This document shows, one piece after another, positions 26,398-36,088 of a stretch of DNA of 64,000 nt (within the stretch, counting starts at the first letter, position 1; every line of letters begins with the position of its first letter). Under the pieces are notes generated by a model. That model was not told the origin of the DNA. It saw only the letters and a program-made list of their open reading frames with translations, and did no database searches. The translations under genes and the position numbers were made by a program. This DNA is from Tsukamurella paurometabola (lineage in GTDB: Bacteria > Actinomycetota > Actinomycetes > Mycobacteriales > Mycobacteriaceae). The stretch lies in assembly GCF_900631615.1 (NCBI RefSeq), contig NZ_LR131273.1, positions 4,062,850-4,126,849 on the forward strand, read 5' to 3'.

Positions 26398-26869
26398 GAG
26401 CGGCCCCGGCGTCGCGACGCGCGCGCCACGGTGGGCTGTCGACGAAGTGGTTGTCGTACTCGTCCTGCGCCGCGAGCAACTCCGACGGCGCCCTCTCACC
26501 GGAGGCGACATCACGCAGGAGGCGGAAGTAGCCGAACCGGTCGACGCCGGGCGTGAGCACGATGAGCGCCGACGCCGCGGAGGAGGGCGGCGCCGCGAAC
26601 GCGTGCACGGTGTTCGGCTCGATGACGACGAGCGCGCCCGCCGGCACCTCCACGACGTCGTCACCGATCAGCATCTCCAGAGCTCCGTGTAGGACGTGGA
26701 AGACCTCGGCGGACCGGGTGTGGTAATGCGGTGAGGCACCGTCGACCCCGGCGGGCAGATCGACGCGCTGCACGCTCGCGGCCCCACCGGTCGCGGACGC
26801 ATCGGCGAGGAGGGCGACCTTCGGTCCTCCGTCCCCCGCAGCGATCATTTCGGGCTCGAGCACGATCAT
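26387..26869 (-). CDS. cupin-domain protein, first gene of the oxidase operon
   Basis: 160-residue single-domain cupin. The core runs from about 30 to 115: VQRVDLPAGVDGASPHYHTRSAEVFHVLHGALEML (motif 1, His-x-His plus Glu and His as metal ligands), then VPAGALVVIEPNTVHAFAAP (motif 2 with the final His). A C-terminal tail (116-160) is charged. The ATG at 26869 is preceded by GGAGG 6 nt upstream, which decides it over an in-frame start at 26914 that falls inside the operator. It could be a quercetinase-like dioxygenase or a small-molecule-binding cupin. Confidence 0.85.
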   Translation of the reverse strand: MIVLEPEMIAAGDGGPKVALLADASATGGAASVQRVDLPAGVDGASPHYHTRSAEVFHVLHGALEMLIGDDVVEVPAGALVVIEPNTVHAFAAPPSSAASALIVLTPGVDRFGYFRLLRDVASGERAPSELLAAQDEYDNHFVDSPPWRARRDAGAAHGG

Positions 26870-26882
26870 GACGACCTCCAAG

Positions 26883-26924
26883 TAGTTAGCTATCAAACTA
26901 CTTTGATAGTTCACCGTCTAACTA
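26883..26924. promoter_or_regulatory. nested palindromic operator between cupin operon and MarR gene
   Basis: A perfect inverted repeat CTATCAAA-CTAC-TTTGATAG (26890-26909) is nested inside a second inverted repeat TAGTTAG (26883-26889) / CTAACTA (26918-26924). This AT-rich block stands out in DNA that is otherwise very GC-rich. The inner palindrome overlaps the predicted -10 and start site of the cupin operon. It is the obvious binding site for the MarR protein encoded next door. Confidence 0.85.
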
Positions 26925-26934
26925 GTTCTGTCAA
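26906..26934 (-). promoter_or_regulatory. promoter of the cupin-membrane protein-oxidase operon
   Basis: On the minus strand a perfect -35 TTGACA (26934-26929) is followed by a 17-nt spacer and AACTAT (26911-26906) as -10. The predicted transcript start is near 26899, giving a 30-nt leader with a GGAGG ribosome site. The MarR palindrome covers the -10, so repression by occlusion is expected. Confidence 0.6.
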
Positions 26935-26938
26935 GGCG

Positions 26939-26944
26939 TACGCT
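26939..26944 (+). promoter_or_regulatory. candidate -10 of the MarR gene
   Basis: TACGCT lies exactly 7 nt before the GTG at 26952, with no ribosome-binding site, consistent with a leaderless message. The outer operator repeat ends 14 nt upstream, so autoregulation is plausible. Confidence 0.4.
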
Positions 26945-26951
26945 TCGGGAC

Positions 26952-27428
26952 GTGCATGACGTCGACGCCGCCATGGCCCAGTGGCGCACCGAGTACCCCG
27001 ACCTCGACACGCTGCCGATGAGCATCGTCGGTCGGCTCGCACACCTCGAGGCCGCGGCCCGCGCGGCCATCGAGGCACCGCTCGAACAGGCGGGACTGCG
27101 CCGCGGTGAATTCGACGTGCTCGCCACGCTCCGCCGCTCCGGCGCTCCGTTCGCCCTCGCTCCGGCCGTCCTCGCCGACCAACTGCTGATCACACGCGCG
27201 GGCCTGACCGCACGGCTCGACCGACTCGAGGCCGCGGGCCTGGTGTCCCGCACCCCGCGTCCCACCGACGGACGCGGGAAGACGGTCACGCTCACGGACC
27301 CCGGACGACGACTGATCGAGCGACTGCTCCCCGAGCACATCGAACGCGAACGCACCCTCCTCGGCGCCCTGACGGACGACGAACTGCGGACGCTCGACGA
27401 CCTCCTGCGACGACTCACCACGGGGTGA
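26952..27428 (+). CDS. MarR-family transcriptional regulator
   Basis: 158-residue winged-helix regulator. Dimerisation helices are at both ends (AMAQWRTEYPDLDTLPM and ERERTLLGALTDDELRTLDDLLRRL). The DNA-binding core is RRGEFDVLATLRRSG, VLADQLLITRAGLTARLDRLEAAGLVSRTPRPTDGRGKTVTLTDPGRRLIE, with the wing arginines RPTDGRGK intact. It is divergent from the cupin-membrane protein-oxidase operon with the palindromic operator between them, the classic arrangement for a MarR repressor of its neighbour. Its 3' end overlaps the convergent prepilin peptidase by 14 nt. The inducing ligand is unknown; phenolic compounds are common for the family. Confidence 0.92.
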   Translation: MHDVDAAMAQWRTEYPDLDTLPMSIVGRLAHLEAAARAAIEAPLEQAGLRRGEFDVLATLRRSGAPFALAPAVLADQLLITRAGLTARLDRLEAAGLVSRTPRPTDGRGKTVTLTDPGRRLIERLLPEHIERERTLLGALTDDELRTLDDLLRRLTTG

Positions 27429-27843
27429 CGGCGAGTCCCGACAGCACCAGTGCCGCCGCGATCATCGGCGGCCCGTGCGGCACGGTGCGGTCGCGGGCGG
27501 CGAGCGCCCACGCGACGGTGAGCAACTGAGCGCCGAGGATCGCGAGGAGCACCGCGGGGACACCGCCGGCCCCCGCGACGACCGCGCCGAGTGCCGGCGC
27601 CAGCTTCACGTCACCGGCGCCCATGCCGCGGGCGAGGAAGGCGGCGCCGTTCACCGCCGTCCAGAGGACGGCCCCGACCAGCGGGGCGGGGGCACCGTCG
27701 AACCAGGCCCCGAGCGAACCGAGGACGGCGACGCACGCGGCGGGCAGGGTCAGGACGTTCGGCAGGCGCCGCTCGCGCACGTCGAACCAGCACAGTGCCG
27801 CACACCACGCCAACAGCGCACCCCCGAAGAGCCCCCACTCCAC
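27415..27843 (-). CDS. minimal prepilin peptidase (A24 family)
   Basis: 142-residue integral membrane aspartyl protease of the leader-peptidase (type IV prepilin) family, without the N-terminal methylase domain. The first catalytic Asp is in CWFDVRERRLPN (Asp21) and the second in the GxGD motif MGAGDVKLAPALG. About five hydrophobic helices. It is the last gene of the alaS-ruvX-mltG-aroE-thioesterase array, 12 nt after the thioesterase. No pilin, Tad or Flp cluster is in the window, so its substrates are encoded elsewhere. Its stop overlaps the MarR gene on the other strand. Confidence 0.88.
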   Translation of the reverse strand: MEWGLFGGALLAWCAALCWFDVRERRLPNVLTLPAACVAVLGSLGAWFDGAPAPLVGAVLWTAVNGAAFLARGMGAGDVKLAPALGAVVAGAGGVPAVLLAILGAQLLTVAWALAARDRTVPHGPPMIAAALVLSGLAVTPW

Positions 27844-27855
27844 GGGGGCAGTCTG

Positions 27856-28266
27856 TCAGGCCTGCAGGGCCTCGCGCAGCGCATCGGGAATCGCGATCGC
27901 ACCAGAGCCGTCGGCGGCGATCACGGCGTACACGATCCTCCCCGCGACGGCCTCGGTCGGCTCGGCGGCGTCCAGATCGGTGACGAAGACGAATTCGATC
28001 GTGAAGCTCTTCGTCCCGATCCGGCCGGTCCGCATGACCAGCTCGGTATCGCCCGCATCGGTGAGCCCGGCCGCGTAATCGAGCTCGACGTGCACCACCT
28101 GCGAGTCGTAGCCCGCAGCGAGCATCGCCTCGTACGGCAGGCCGCGGTCGGCGTAGAACTCGCCGATGGCCGTGTCGACGTACCCGAGGTACCACATGTT
28201 GAACATGACGCCCTGGCGGTCGATCTCGTAGTACCGCGGCCGGAACCGGTAACGGAAGTCGGTCAT
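27856..28266 (-). CDS. acyl-CoA thioesterase (hotdog fold, 4HBT-like)
   Basis: 136-residue hotdog-fold thioesterase of the YbgC/FcbC type: FRPRYYEIDRQGVMFNMWYLGYVDTAIGEFYADRGLPYEAM, with an Asp16 in the position of the usual catalytic aspartate. QVVHVELDYAAGLTDAGDTELVMRTGRIGTKSFTIEFVF forms the central beta-sheet. It hydrolyses acyl-CoA; acyl chain preference is not evident. The ATG at 28266 overlaps the aroE stop (ATGA), so it is translated with the aroE operon. Confidence 0.88.
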   Translation of the reverse strand: MTDFRYRFRPRYYEIDRQGVMFNMWYLGYVDTAIGEFYADRGLPYEAMLAAGYDSQVVHVELDYAAGLTDAGDTELVMRTGRIGTKSFTIEFVFVTDLDAAEPTEAVAGRIVYAVIAADGSGAIAIPDALREALQA

Positions 28267-29078
28267 GACGCCTCCCTGGCCGCGGCCAGAGCAGCCGCCA
28301 TCGCCTCCCGCGGCGCGGGCATACCGGTGAACCACTCGGCCTGCCGGAACGCCTGGTGCAGCAGCATCGTCAGCCCGCCGGCGGTCCGGGCGCCCTTCGC
28401 CTCCGCCGCCGCCACCAGCAGGGTGGGCCACGGATCGTAGGCCACGTCGGCGATCGCCGGCGCCGCCGAGGACAGCGCATCCATCAGCGGGAAGTCGTCG
28501 GACTGCGCGGTGCCGGGCAGCGTGGAGACCACCACGTCCGCGGCGGGCACCGCCGCCGCGTCGAGCGGCGCCCACGTCGAGGCGAGGCCGAACGCCTCGG
28601 CGCACGCGAGGGCGCCCTGCGCCCGCTCCTCCGAACGGGCGAGCACCGTCGTGCGGGTGAAGCCCCGGTCGGCGAGCGCGGCGAACACCGGCCGTGCCGT
28701 GCCGCCCGCGCCGACGACGACCGCCGACTCCCCTGTCGCTCCGCATTCGGCCAGGAGGCCGTCGGCACCGTCGACGTCCGTGCAGTCGGCCAGCCAGCCC
28801 GTCCCGGTACGGACCAGCGTGTTGGCGGAACCGACGGTGACGGCGCGCTCCGTGCGCTCGTCCGCGAACTCCAGCGCCGCGAACTTGCCCGGCATGGTGA
28901 CCGACAGGCCGACCCATTCCGGCCCGAGCGCGCCGACGAGGCCGGGCAGCGCGTCGGCGTCGCATTCGATCCGCTCGTACGTCCAGTCCAGGCCGAGCGC
29001 CACGAACGCCGCGCCGTGCAGTACGGGCGAGAGCGAGTGCGCGATCGGGCTCCCCAGGACCGCTGCGCGCCTCGTCAC
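28263..29078 (-). CDS. aroE: shikimate dehydrogenase
   Basis: Reduces 3-dehydroshikimate to shikimate with NADPH in the chorismate pathway. It has 271 residues, normal. The substrate-binding N-domain has VLGSPIAHSLSPVLHGAAF and the catalytic lysine/aspartate pair region VTMPGKFAAL (Lys) and DCTDVDGADGLL (Asp). The NADP domain has the glycine-rich VVVGAGGTARPVFAAL, and the C-terminus has GLTMLLHQAFRQAEWFTG. The GTG at 29078 overlaps the mltG stop (GTGA) and gives the family's usual N-terminus. Confidence 0.94.
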   Translation of the reverse strand: MTRRAAVLGSPIAHSLSPVLHGAAFVALGLDWTYERIECDADALPGLVGALGPEWVGLSVTMPGKFAALEFADERTERAVTVGSANTLVRTGTGWLADCTDVDGADGLLAECGATGESAVVVGAGGTARPVFAALADRGFTRTTVLARSEERAQGALACAEAFGLASTWAPLDAAAVPAADVVVSTLPGTAQSDDFPLMDALSSAAPAIADVAYDPWPTLLVAAAEAKGARTAGGLTMLLHQAFRQAEWFTGMPAPREAMAAALAAAREAS

Positions 29079-30328
29079 GGCCCGCAGCCCACCGTCAGGA
29101 ACTTGGTGTCGCACGCCTTCTGCCGGTTGCGCTCGTGCTGTGCGAAGTCGTCCGTGAACAGCGTGGTGCCCTGGTTGTCGACGGTGACGAAGTACAGCCA
29201 CGGTCCCGGGGCCGGGTTCTCGGTCGCGACCAGCGCGTCGGTGCCCACAGCGCCGATCGGCGTGGCGGGCAGCCCCGTCTTCGCGTAGGTGTTCCACTCC
29301 GTCTTCTTGAGCAGCTTCTCGCCCGCGACGTCGATGCCGGTCACGGCCTCGCCGTAGTTCACCGTCGAGTCCATCTCCAGCTTCTGGTTCTTCGCCAGCC
29401 GGTTCAGGATGACGCGCGCGACCTTGGGGTAGTCGTCCGCCTGGTTCACCTCGCGCTCGACGATCGAGGCCGACACCAGTACCTGGTACGGCGCGAGCTT
29501 CGCCGGCGAGCTGCGGCTCGCGGTGAGCAGGCCCTGCGCCTCGTACTGTTTGGCGGACGCGGTGATGAGCTGCCTGAGGATCGCGATCGGCGTCGCGGAC
29601 GGATCGATCTGGTCCCAGACGCCCGGCGCGATGAGGCCCTCGATGCGACGGTGGTCGCCCTTGAGCCGGGTGACGGTGCCGGCCGCCCACTCCGGAACGC
29701 CCAGATCGGCGACGCTCGCGCTGGATGCGACCTTGACGAAATCCGCCTTCGGGGTCTGCTTCTTCACCCCGTCGACGGTGTGGGCGGTCGCGGCGGAGAG
29801 CTGGCTGAAGATGCCCTGCGCGACCTTGTTGTCCTTGCTGCGCTTGTCATCGAGGACCGCGCCGGCCGACACGTTGAGCATGCCGACCCGGTGCGAGCGG
29901 GCCGGGTCGACGAGCATGGTGACGGCCTCCGCGGCCGGCAGCGTCTTGCGCAACTCGTAGTACCCCGCCGAGATGGGCTTGTCCCCCGCGGCCTGGTTGA
30001 ACGCACCGACGGACTTCACCACACCGGCGTCCACCAGGTTCTGCGCGAAATCGGAGTTGTTCTGGCCGACGATGTGGACCACGACCTCGGGGCCGGCCTG
30101 GCCGGAGGCGTAGTCGTCCGGCGCGGAACCGCCGAACAACGAACCGCGCACCGTCCACAGCACGCCGCCGATGACGACCAGGAACACGACGATCAGCGAC
30201 AGCAGCGCCACCCGGCGCCGGCGCTTGATCCGCTCCCGCTGCGCGGCGCGGCGCCGCTCCGCGCGGGTGGTGCGCTGCCCGCCGATCGCCACCGGGTCGG
30301 CGCGCTCGTTGTTCCACCCGTCGCTCAC
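29075..30328 (-). CDS. mltG: endolytic murein transglycosylase
   Basis: 417-residue membrane-anchored lytic transglycosylase that cuts nascent glycan strands during cell-wall growth. A cytoplasmic, strongly basic N-terminus ([18 protein letters not shown]) is followed by one transmembrane helix (about 41-59). A LysM-like region and the YceG domain follow. The catalytic glutamate is expected in [28 protein letters not shown], and [13 protein letters not shown] and [16 protein letters not shown] are conserved YceG segments. The GTG at 30328 overlaps the ruvX stop, fixing the start; the in-frame ATG at 30376 lies inside ruvX. Confidence 0.93.
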   Translation of the reverse strand: MSDGWNNERADPVAIGGQRTTRAERRRAAQRERIKRRRRVALLSLIVVFLVVIGGVLWTVRGSLFGGSAPDDYASGQAGPEVVVHIVGQNNSDFAQNLVDAGVVKSVGAFNQAAGDKPISAGYYELRKTLPAAEAVTMLVDPARSHRVGMLNVSAGAVLDDKRSKDNKVAQGIFSQLSAATAHTVDGVKKQTPKADFVKVASSASVADLGVPEWAAGTVTRLKGDHRRIEGLIAPGVWDQIDPSATPIAILRQLITASAKQYEAQGLLTASRSSPAKLAPYQVLVSASIVEREVNQADDYPKVARVILNRLAKNQKLEMDSTVNYGEAVTGIDVAGEKLLKKTEWNTYAKTGLPATPIGAVGTDALVATENPAPGPWLYFVTVDNQGTTLFTDDFAQHERNRQKACDTKFLTVGCGP

Positions 30329-30813
30329 TCGTCGACCTCCTCGGGACCGGGCACCGGCCTCCGCTCGTCGAGCCACCCCTGCAGGATGGCCACTGCGGCG
30401 GCCTGATCGATCACCGCTCGCTGCTCCTTCGCCCGCACCCCGTTGTCGCGCAGCGCCCGCTGCGCCGTCACGGTGGTGAAGCGCTCATCGAAAAAACATA
30501 CCCGCGGCGGTGGCGTGGCCGTGGCACCGAGCGCCCCGGCGAGCCGCCGCGCGAACGCCTCCGCCATCTTCGCCGAGGAGCCGCGCTCGCCCTTGAGGGT
30601 GCGGGGCATCCCGATCACGATCTCGACCGGCTCGTAGTCCGCCACCAGCTGCGCGATCCGGCGGAGGTCCGAGCCGTCCTTGGCTGCGCGGACCGTCTCC
30701 ACCGGCGTCGCGAGGATCCCGTCGGGATCGCAGACGGCCACCCCGATGCGGGCCCGGCCCACATCGAGGGCCAGCCGCCGGCCCCGCTCCCAGGCGGGTT
30801 CCGCGTCGCCCAC
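30325..30813 (-). CDS. ruvX: Holliday junction resolvase RuvX / pre-16S rRNA nuclease YqgF
   Basis: 162-residue RNase H-fold nuclease. Proposed roles are 5' maturation of 16S rRNA and Holliday-junction resolution. Catalytic acidic residues are visible in [16 protein letters not shown] (Asp17), [15 protein letters not shown] and [17 protein letters not shown]; the loop [26 protein letters not shown] is the YqgF signature. It starts 2 nt after alaS and its stop overlaps mltG. The ruvX-mltG-aroE order downstream of alaS is conserved in actinobacteria. Confidence 0.93.
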   Translation of the reverse strand: MGDAEPAWERGRRLALDVGRARIGVAVCDPDGILATPVETVRAAKDGSDLRRIAQLVADYEPVEIVIGMPRTLKGERGSSAKMAEAFARRLAGALGATATPPPRVCFFDERFTTVTAQRALRDNGVRAKEQRAVIDQAAAVAILQGWLDERRPVPGPEEVDE

Positions 30814-30815
30814 CG

Positions 30816-33488
30816 TCAGGCGCCGACCGTCCGCGCGACCTCGGCCCGGACCGCGGCGAGGGCACCGTCGATCCCGGTGGCGTCCGACCCCGCTCCCTGC
30901 GCCATGTCGGCCTTACCGCCGCCGCGTCCGCCGACCGCGGGGGCGGCCGCCTTGACCACGTCGCCCGCCTTGACGCCCAGGTCCTGCGCGGCGTCGTTGG
31001 CGGCCACCACGAACGGCACCTTCTCGCCGTCCACCGCGAACAGCGCGATGACGGCGGGCTCCGCGCCGAGGCGCCCCTTCAGCTGGGTGACGAGGCCGCG
31101 GAGCTCCCCGGCGGTGACACCCTCCGGGGCCCGCGCGGCCACCAGCCGGACCGCCCCGACGCGCTCCGGCGACGAGGCGAGTTCGGCCAGCGCCGACAGG
31201 GCCGCCTGCGCGCGCAGCTTCTCGAGCTCCTTCTCGGCGTCCTTGAGGCGCGTCACCAGCGATTCGACGCGGGCCGGGACCTCCTCGGAGGGCACCTTGA
31301 GCGAGCTCGACAGCGCCGAGACCAACGCGTGCTCCTTCGCGAGGTACTGCTGCGAGTCGAGGCCCACGTACGCCTCGACGCGGCGGACGCCCGAGCCGAC
31401 GGAGCTCTCGCCGAGGACGGTGACCGGGCCGACGAGTCCCGAGCTGGCGACGTGCGTGCCGCCGCACAACTCCAGGGAGAAGGGGCCGCCGATCTCGACG
31501 ACGCGGACCCGGTCGCCGTAGTTCTCGCCGAACAGCGCCATCGCGCCGCGCTTCTTCGCGGACTCGAGGTCCGTGACATCGGTGTGCACGGCGTAGTCGG
31601 CCTGCACGGCCTCGTTGGTGACGCGTTCGATGTCGGCGCGCTGCTCGTCGCTCAAGCCGCCCGACCAGCGGAAGTCGAAGCGCAGGTAGCCCGGCTTGTT
31701 GAGCGAGCCCGCCTGGACGGCGTTGGGACCGAGGACCTGCCGCAGCGCTGCGTGCACGAGATGGGTACCGGAGTGCCCCTGGGTGCTCCCGTGGCGGTGG
31801 GCCGCGTCGACCGCGACGGTGACGGTGTCGCCCTCGGAGACCTCGCCGGACGCCACGGTGCCCTGATGCCGCCACAGCGTCTTCGCCACGCGCTGCACAT
31901 CGGTCACCACGATCTGGGCGCCGGCGGCGGAGGTGATCGTGCCGATGTCGGCGAGCTGACCGCCGGCCTCGGCGTAGAGCGGGCTCCGGTCGAGCACGAT
32001 CTCCACGTCGTCGCCCTGGTGCACGACGGGCACACGGACGCCGTCCTTGACCAGGCCCAGCACCTGGGCGTCGGAGACCAACTCGTCGAAACCGGTGAAC
32101 TCGGTGGGCCCGCGGTCGACGAACTCGCGGAACACCGAGAGGTCGGCGAGCGCCGACTTCCGGGAGTTCGCGTCGTCCTTCGCGCGCTGGCGCTGCTCCG
32201 CCATGAGCGCCCGGAATCCGTCCTCGTCGACGGTGAGCCCGGCCTCGGAGGCCATCTCCAGCGTCAAGTCGATCGGGAAGCCGTAGGTGTCGTGCAGGGT
32301 GAACGCGTCGTCGCCGGACAGCACCGTCTTCCCGGAGGACTTGGTGGAGTCGACGGCGTTGCCGAACAGCGTGGTGCCCTGCTCCAGGGTCTTGAGGAAG
32401 GCCTGCTCCTCGCCGGTGGCGACGGTGCGGATGCGCTGCGCGTCGTCGGTGAGCTCGGGGTAGGAGGGCGACATCGTCGAGATGACGGTGTCGACGAAGT
32501 CGCCCATCGTCTCGCCCGTGGCGCCGAGCAGGCGGGCCGACCGGACGACGCGGCGCAGCAGCCGGCGCAGCACGTAACCGCGGCCGTCGTTGCCGGGATT
32601 CACACCGTCCTGGATGAGCATCACGGCGGTGCGGGTGTGGTCGGCGATGACGCGGAAGAGCCGGTCGTGCTCGGCGTCGCCGGCGTTGTAGCGCTGACCC
32701 GTGAGCGCCTGCGCCCGGTCAATCACGGGGCGCAGCAGGTCGGTGTCGTAGACGTTGTCGACCCCCTGCAGGAGGAAGGCGACGCGCTCGACCCCCATGC
32801 CGGTGTCGATGTTCTTCTTCGGAAGCTCGCCGAGGATCTCGAAGTTCTCCTTGCCGCCGCCCTGGCCCCGCTCGTTCTGCATGAAGACGAGGTTCCAGAT
32901 CTCGATGTACCGGTCCTCGTCGGCCTCGGGGCCGCCTTCGACGCCGTACTCGGGGCCGCGGTCGTAGAAGATCTCCGAGCACGGGCCGGCCGGGCCGGGG
33001 ATGCCCATCGACCAGTAGTTGTCCTTCATGCCGCGGCGCTGGATGCGCTCGGGGACCTGGCCGACCTCGAGCCACAGGTCGCGGGCCTCGTCGTCGTCGA
33101 GGTAGACCGTCGACCACAGGCGCTCGGGGTCCATGCCGAAGCCGCCCTCGTCGACCGGGTTCGTCAGCAGCGACCAGGCGAATCGGATCGCGTCGCGCTT
33201 GAAGTAGTCGCCGAAGCTGAAGTTGCCGGCCATCTGGAAGAAGGTGTTGTGCCGGGTGGTGATACCGACCTCTTCGATGTCCAGTGTGCGGACGCACTTC
33301 TGGATCGACGTGGCGCGATCGTAGGGCGGGGTCTGCTGGCCCAGGAAGTACGGCACGAAGGGCACCATGCCGGCGATGACGAAGAGCTGATTCGGGTCGT
33401 TCAGGACCAGCGATGCACTCGGCACCTGGGTGTGTCCGGCCTTGACGAAGTGGTCCGTGAACCGCTTCCGAATCTCATGGGTCTGCAC
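30816..33488 (-). CDS. alaS: alanine--tRNA ligase
   Basis: Class II synthetase that charges tRNA-Ala, with editing of mischarged Ser/Gly. It has 890 residues. The aminoacylation domain is at the N-terminus ([32 protein letters not shown]). The editing site has zinc-type ligands in [16 protein letters not shown] and [12 protein letters not shown] coiled-coil C-terminal oligomerisation region follows ([18 protein letters not shown]) and a Gly-rich tail ([15 protein letters not shown]). The GTG at 33488 gives the canonical QTHEIRKRF start and has AAGGA 6 nt upstream. An ATG further out at 33515 adds nine non-conserved residues and is rejected. Confidence 0.96.
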   Translation of the reverse strand: MQTHEIRKRFTDHFVKAGHTQVPSASLVLNDPNQLFVIAGMVPFVPYFLGQQTPPYDRATSIQKCVRTLDIEEVGITTRHNTFFQMAGNFSFGDYFKRDAIRFAWSLLTNPVDEGGFGMDPERLWSTVYLDDDEARDLWLEVGQVPERIQRRGMKDNYWSMGIPGPAGPCSEIFYDRGPEYGVEGGPEADEDRYIEIWNLVFMQNERGQGGGKENFEILGELPKKNIDTGMGVERVAFLLQGVDNVYDTDLLRPVIDRAQALTGQRYNAGDAEHDRLFRVIADHTRTAVMLIQDGVNPGNDGRGYVLRRLLRRVVRSARLLGATGETMGDFVDTVISTMSPSYPELTDDAQRIRTVATGEEQAFLKTLEQGTTLFGNAVDSTKSSGKTVLSGDDAFTLHDTYGFPIDLTLEMASEAGLTVDEDGFRALMAEQRQRAKDDANSRKSALADLSVFREFVDRGPTEFTGFDELVSDAQVLGLVKDGVRVPVVHQGDDVEIVLDRSPLYAEAGGQLADIGTITSAAGAQIVVTDVQRVAKTLWRHQGTVASGEVSEGDTVTVAVDAAHRHGSTQGHSGTHLVHAALRQVLGPNAVQAGSLNKPGYLRFDFRWSGGLSDEQRADIERVTNEAVQADYAVHTDVTDLESAKKRGAMALFGENYGDRVRVVEIGGPFSLELCGGTHVASSGLVGPVTVLGESSVGSGVRRVEAYVGLDSQQYLAKEHALVSALSSSLKVPSEEVPARVESLVTRLKDAEKELEKLRAQAALSALAELASSPERVGAVRLVAARAPEGVTAGELRGLVTQLKGRLGAEPAVIALFAVDGEKVPFVVAANDAAQDLGVKAGDVVKAAAPAVGGRGGGKADMAQGAGSDATGIDGALAAVRAEVARTVGA

Positions 33489-33599
33489 AGCGATCCTTCG
33501 CGTTGAAGATGTCATCGAGCGTTACAGCGACCCGACCACCTTACCGACGCGCCGCGACCCCATGCACGTGCGTTCCTCGGCCACCGTCGCACAGCGCCG

Positions 33600-34970
33600 T
33601 TACCGCCGCCTCAGTATCCCGCGCAGCCGCGTCACGCGCGGGCCGATCTCGCGTTCGAAGCCGTGGTCCGTGGGGGCGTAGTAGTCGACACCGACCAGGT
33701 CGTCGGGCGGGTACTGCTGTGCGGCGACGCCGCCGGGCACGTGATGCGGGTAGACGTAGCCCTGGGCGTTGCCAAGCTTCTCCGCGCCGGCGTAGTGACC
33801 GTCCCGCAGGTGCGGCGGCACCGGCCCCGCCTTGCCGGCCGCCACGTCGCCCATGGCCGCACCGATCGCGGCGACGACCCCGTCGGACTTGGGCGCCGAC
33901 GCGAGGTGGATGGTGGCCTGCGCGAGCGCGAGCCGTGCCTCGGGCATGCCGATGAGCTGCACCGCCTGGGCGGCGGCGGTGGCGACGAGCAGCGCCTGCG
34001 GGTCGGCCATACCGATGTCCTCGGAGGCGTGCACCACGAGGCGGCGGGCGATGAACCGCGGGTCCTCGCCCGCCGAGATCATCCGGGCCAGATAGTGCAG
34101 CGCCGCGTCGACGTCGGAGCCGCGGATCGACTTGATGAAGGCGCTGATGACGTCGTAGTGCTGGTCGCCCGCGCGGTCGTAGCGGACCGCCGCCGTGTCG
34201 ATCGACGATTCGACCGCCTCGAGGGTGATCTCGTCGCCGCCCTCCCCCAGCGTCACGTCCGCGGCGGCCTCCAGCGCGGTGAGCGAGCGCCGGGCGTCGC
34301 CACCGGCCAGGCGCACCAGGTGCTCGCGGGCCTCGTCGGTGATCGTCAGCGCACCGTCGTAGCCCCGCGGATCCGACAGGGCCCGGTCGATGAGTTGCGA
34401 GATGTGCGTCGGCTCCAGCGGCCGCAGCTGCAGGATCAGCGAGCGCGAGAGCAACGGCGAGACCACGGAGAAGCTCGGGTTCTCCGTGGTGGCGGCGACG
34501 AGCAGCACCACGCGGTTCTCGACGGCCGCGAGCAACGCGTCCTGCTGGGCCTTGGAGAACCGGTGCACCTCGTCGATGAACAGCACCGTCTGCTCGTCGA
34601 CGAGGAGACGACGCCGGGCCATCTCGATGACCGCGCGCACGTCCTTCACGCCCGCGGAGAGCGCCGACAGTGCCTCGAACCGGCGCCCCGTCGCGCCGGA
34701 GATGAGCGAGGCGATCGTGGTCTTGCCCGTTCCGGGCGGGCCGTACAGGATCACGCTGGCCGCGCCGGCGCCGTCGATGAGGCGGCGCAGCGGCGTCCCG
34801 GGGCCGAGCAGGTGCTCCTGACCGAGCACCTCGTCGAGGTCGCGGGGCCGCATGCGGACCGCGAGCGGGGTACCCGCATGGGTGGGGACGAACTCGACCG
34901 GCCCGCGGGAGGACGGTGCTTCGGGTGGCGCTCCGAGGTCCCCGTCGTCGCCGAACAGGGAGCCCGTCAC
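33600..34970 (-). CDS. rarA: replication-associated recombination protein A (MgsA/RarA AAA ATPase)
   Basis: 456-residue AAA+ ATPase that acts at stalled replication forks. Motifs are [17 protein letters not shown], Walker [11 protein letters not shown], Walker [10 protein letters not shown], sensor 1 AATTENPSF and arginine-finger region [13 protein letters not shown]. The RarA tetramerisation domain follows: [45 protein letters not shown] and [18 protein letters not shown]. The GTG at 34970 overlaps the upstream phosphotransferase stop (GTGA). A 111-nt gap separates it from alaS, so alaS may have its own promoter. Confidence 0.95.
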   Translation of the reverse strand: MTGSLFGDDGDLGAPPEAPSSRGPVEFVPTHAGTPLAVRMRPRDLDEVLGQEHLLGPGTPLRRLIDGAGAASVILYGPPGTGKTTIASLISGATGRRFEALSALSAGVKDVRAVIEMARRRLLVDEQTVLFIDEVHRFSKAQQDALLAAVENRVVLLVAATTENPSFSVVSPLLSRSLILQLRPLEPTHISQLIDRALSDPRGYDGALTITDEAREHLVRLAGGDARRSLTALEAAADVTLGEGGDEITLEAVESSIDTAAVRYDRAGDQHYDVISAFIKSIRGSDVDAALHYLARMISAGEDPRFIARRLVVHASEDIGMADPQALLVATAAAQAVQLIGMPEARLALAQATIHLASAPKSDGVVAAIGAAMGDVAAGKAGPVPPHLRDGHYAGAEKLGNAQGYVYPHHVPGGVAAQQYPPDDLVGVDYYAPTDHGFEREIGPRVTRLRGILRRR

Positions 34971-36082
34971 AGCGCGCGGACCTCCGCGGCGGCGGCGACC
35001 GCGAAATCGTGCACACGCGGGTCGGCGGCGGCCAGCCGGTCCCAGCGGGCGGCGAGGTCGTCGGAGGACCAGGCGGGGAGGCTGTCCAGGTGGCCGGCGT
35101 CGATGCGGCTGGCCAAGTCCAGACCCAGGGCCCAGTAGGTCGCGAGGGTCAGCCAGGCCAGTTTGGCGGTGGTGATGTGGCGGCGGAGCGCCACGTCGTC
35201 GGCGAGGCGCGGCCACAGACGCACGACCTCGGAGCGCCAGGCCTCCACGATCGCGACGTCCAGGTCGGGGTCGTGGCCGTCCTCGGTGCAGTCCGGGTAG
35301 GTCAGCAGCACGTAGGCCACGTCCAGCGCGCCGTCGCGGAAGCCCGCCCACTCGTAGTCGAGGAAGCGGACGGCGCCGCCCACGACATGCGTGTTGTCGG
35401 GCCCCACGTCGGACGGGCTGAACGCGCGGAACGGGCCCTCCGTGAACAGGGCGACGGCGGCGTCGAGCACCGCGCGCGCGGCCTCGTCGACCCCGCCCAC
35501 GGCGGCGGGGACCGCCGCGGCCGCCCGCGCGGCCTCCCCGGCGACGGGGTCGTTGCGCGAATCCGTGTGCTCGCGCCGCGCGAGCACGGAGAGGTCGCGC
35601 TCGCGGCCGTAGGTGCCGGCGTGCATGCGCCCGAGCGCCTGGGCCCAGGCGGAGAGCACGGTGGCCGCACCGGACGAGGGGGTCCGGCGCAGCAGATCCG
35701 CCATCGTCTCGCCCTCGCCCAGGTCCTGGAGCACGAGGATCCGCTGCTCCGCGTCCGACGCCAGGAGCTGCGGCCCCGGGCGCGCGTCGACGGGGAGCGC
35801 GGTGGCGAACTTGTACGCCGCGCCCTCGCGGGCGAACGCCTCCGAGTAGTCCTTGTCGGTGTGGTCGGCGGCGCGCAGCTGCTTGATCACGACGGACCGC
35901 GGCAGCAGCGGGTTGTTGTGCAGCACCCGGACACGCATCACGAGTGTGCGGCCGGAGCCCCCCAGATCTTCGGGTTCACCCAGCTCGACGGGTGCGCCGA
36001 CCCGGCGACCCAGCAGGCCCTCCACCGCGGTGAGGGCCGCCCTCGTCGTCTCGTACCCCAGCGCGGTGACCATCACGTCCAA
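34967..36082 (-). CDS. kinase-fold phosphotransferase (APH-like)
   Basis: 371-residue aminoglycoside-phosphotransferase/choline-kinase-like protein. ATP-site lysine region [47 protein letters not shown] hinge; catalytic loop [15 protein letters not shown] and metal motif [22 protein letters not shown]. The usual His of the HGD catalytic loop is replaced by Ser (SPSD), a variant I recall in other APH-like proteins, with the Asp and Asn intact. So it is probably active, but with an unknown substrate. Its stop is coupled to rarA, and it starts 6 nt after the transglutaminase. Confidence 0.85.
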   Translation of the reverse strand: MDVMVTALGYETTRAALTAVEGLLGRRVGAPVELGEPEDLGGSGRTLVMRVRVLHNNPLLPRSVVIKQLRAADHTDKDYSEAFAREGAAYKFATALPVDARPGPQLLASDAEQRILVLQDLGEGETMADLLRRTPSSGAATVLSAWAQALGRMHAGTYGRERDLSVLARREHTDSRNDPVAGEAARAAAAVPAAVGGVDEAARAVLDAAVALFTEGPFRAFSPSDVGPDNTHVVGGAVRFLDYEWAGFRDGALDVAYVLLTYPDCTEDGHDPDLDVAIVEAWRSEVVRLWPRLADDVALRRHITTAKLAWLTLATYWALGLDLASRIDAGHLDSLPAWSSDDLAARWDRLAAADPRVHDFAVAAAAEVRAL

Positions 36083-36088
36083 CCTACC

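Noticed and set aside
33489-33515. N-terminal extension of alaS to an upstream ATG
   Set aside because: Adds nine non-conserved residues; GTG at 33488 has a good ribosome site and gives the canonical N-terminus.
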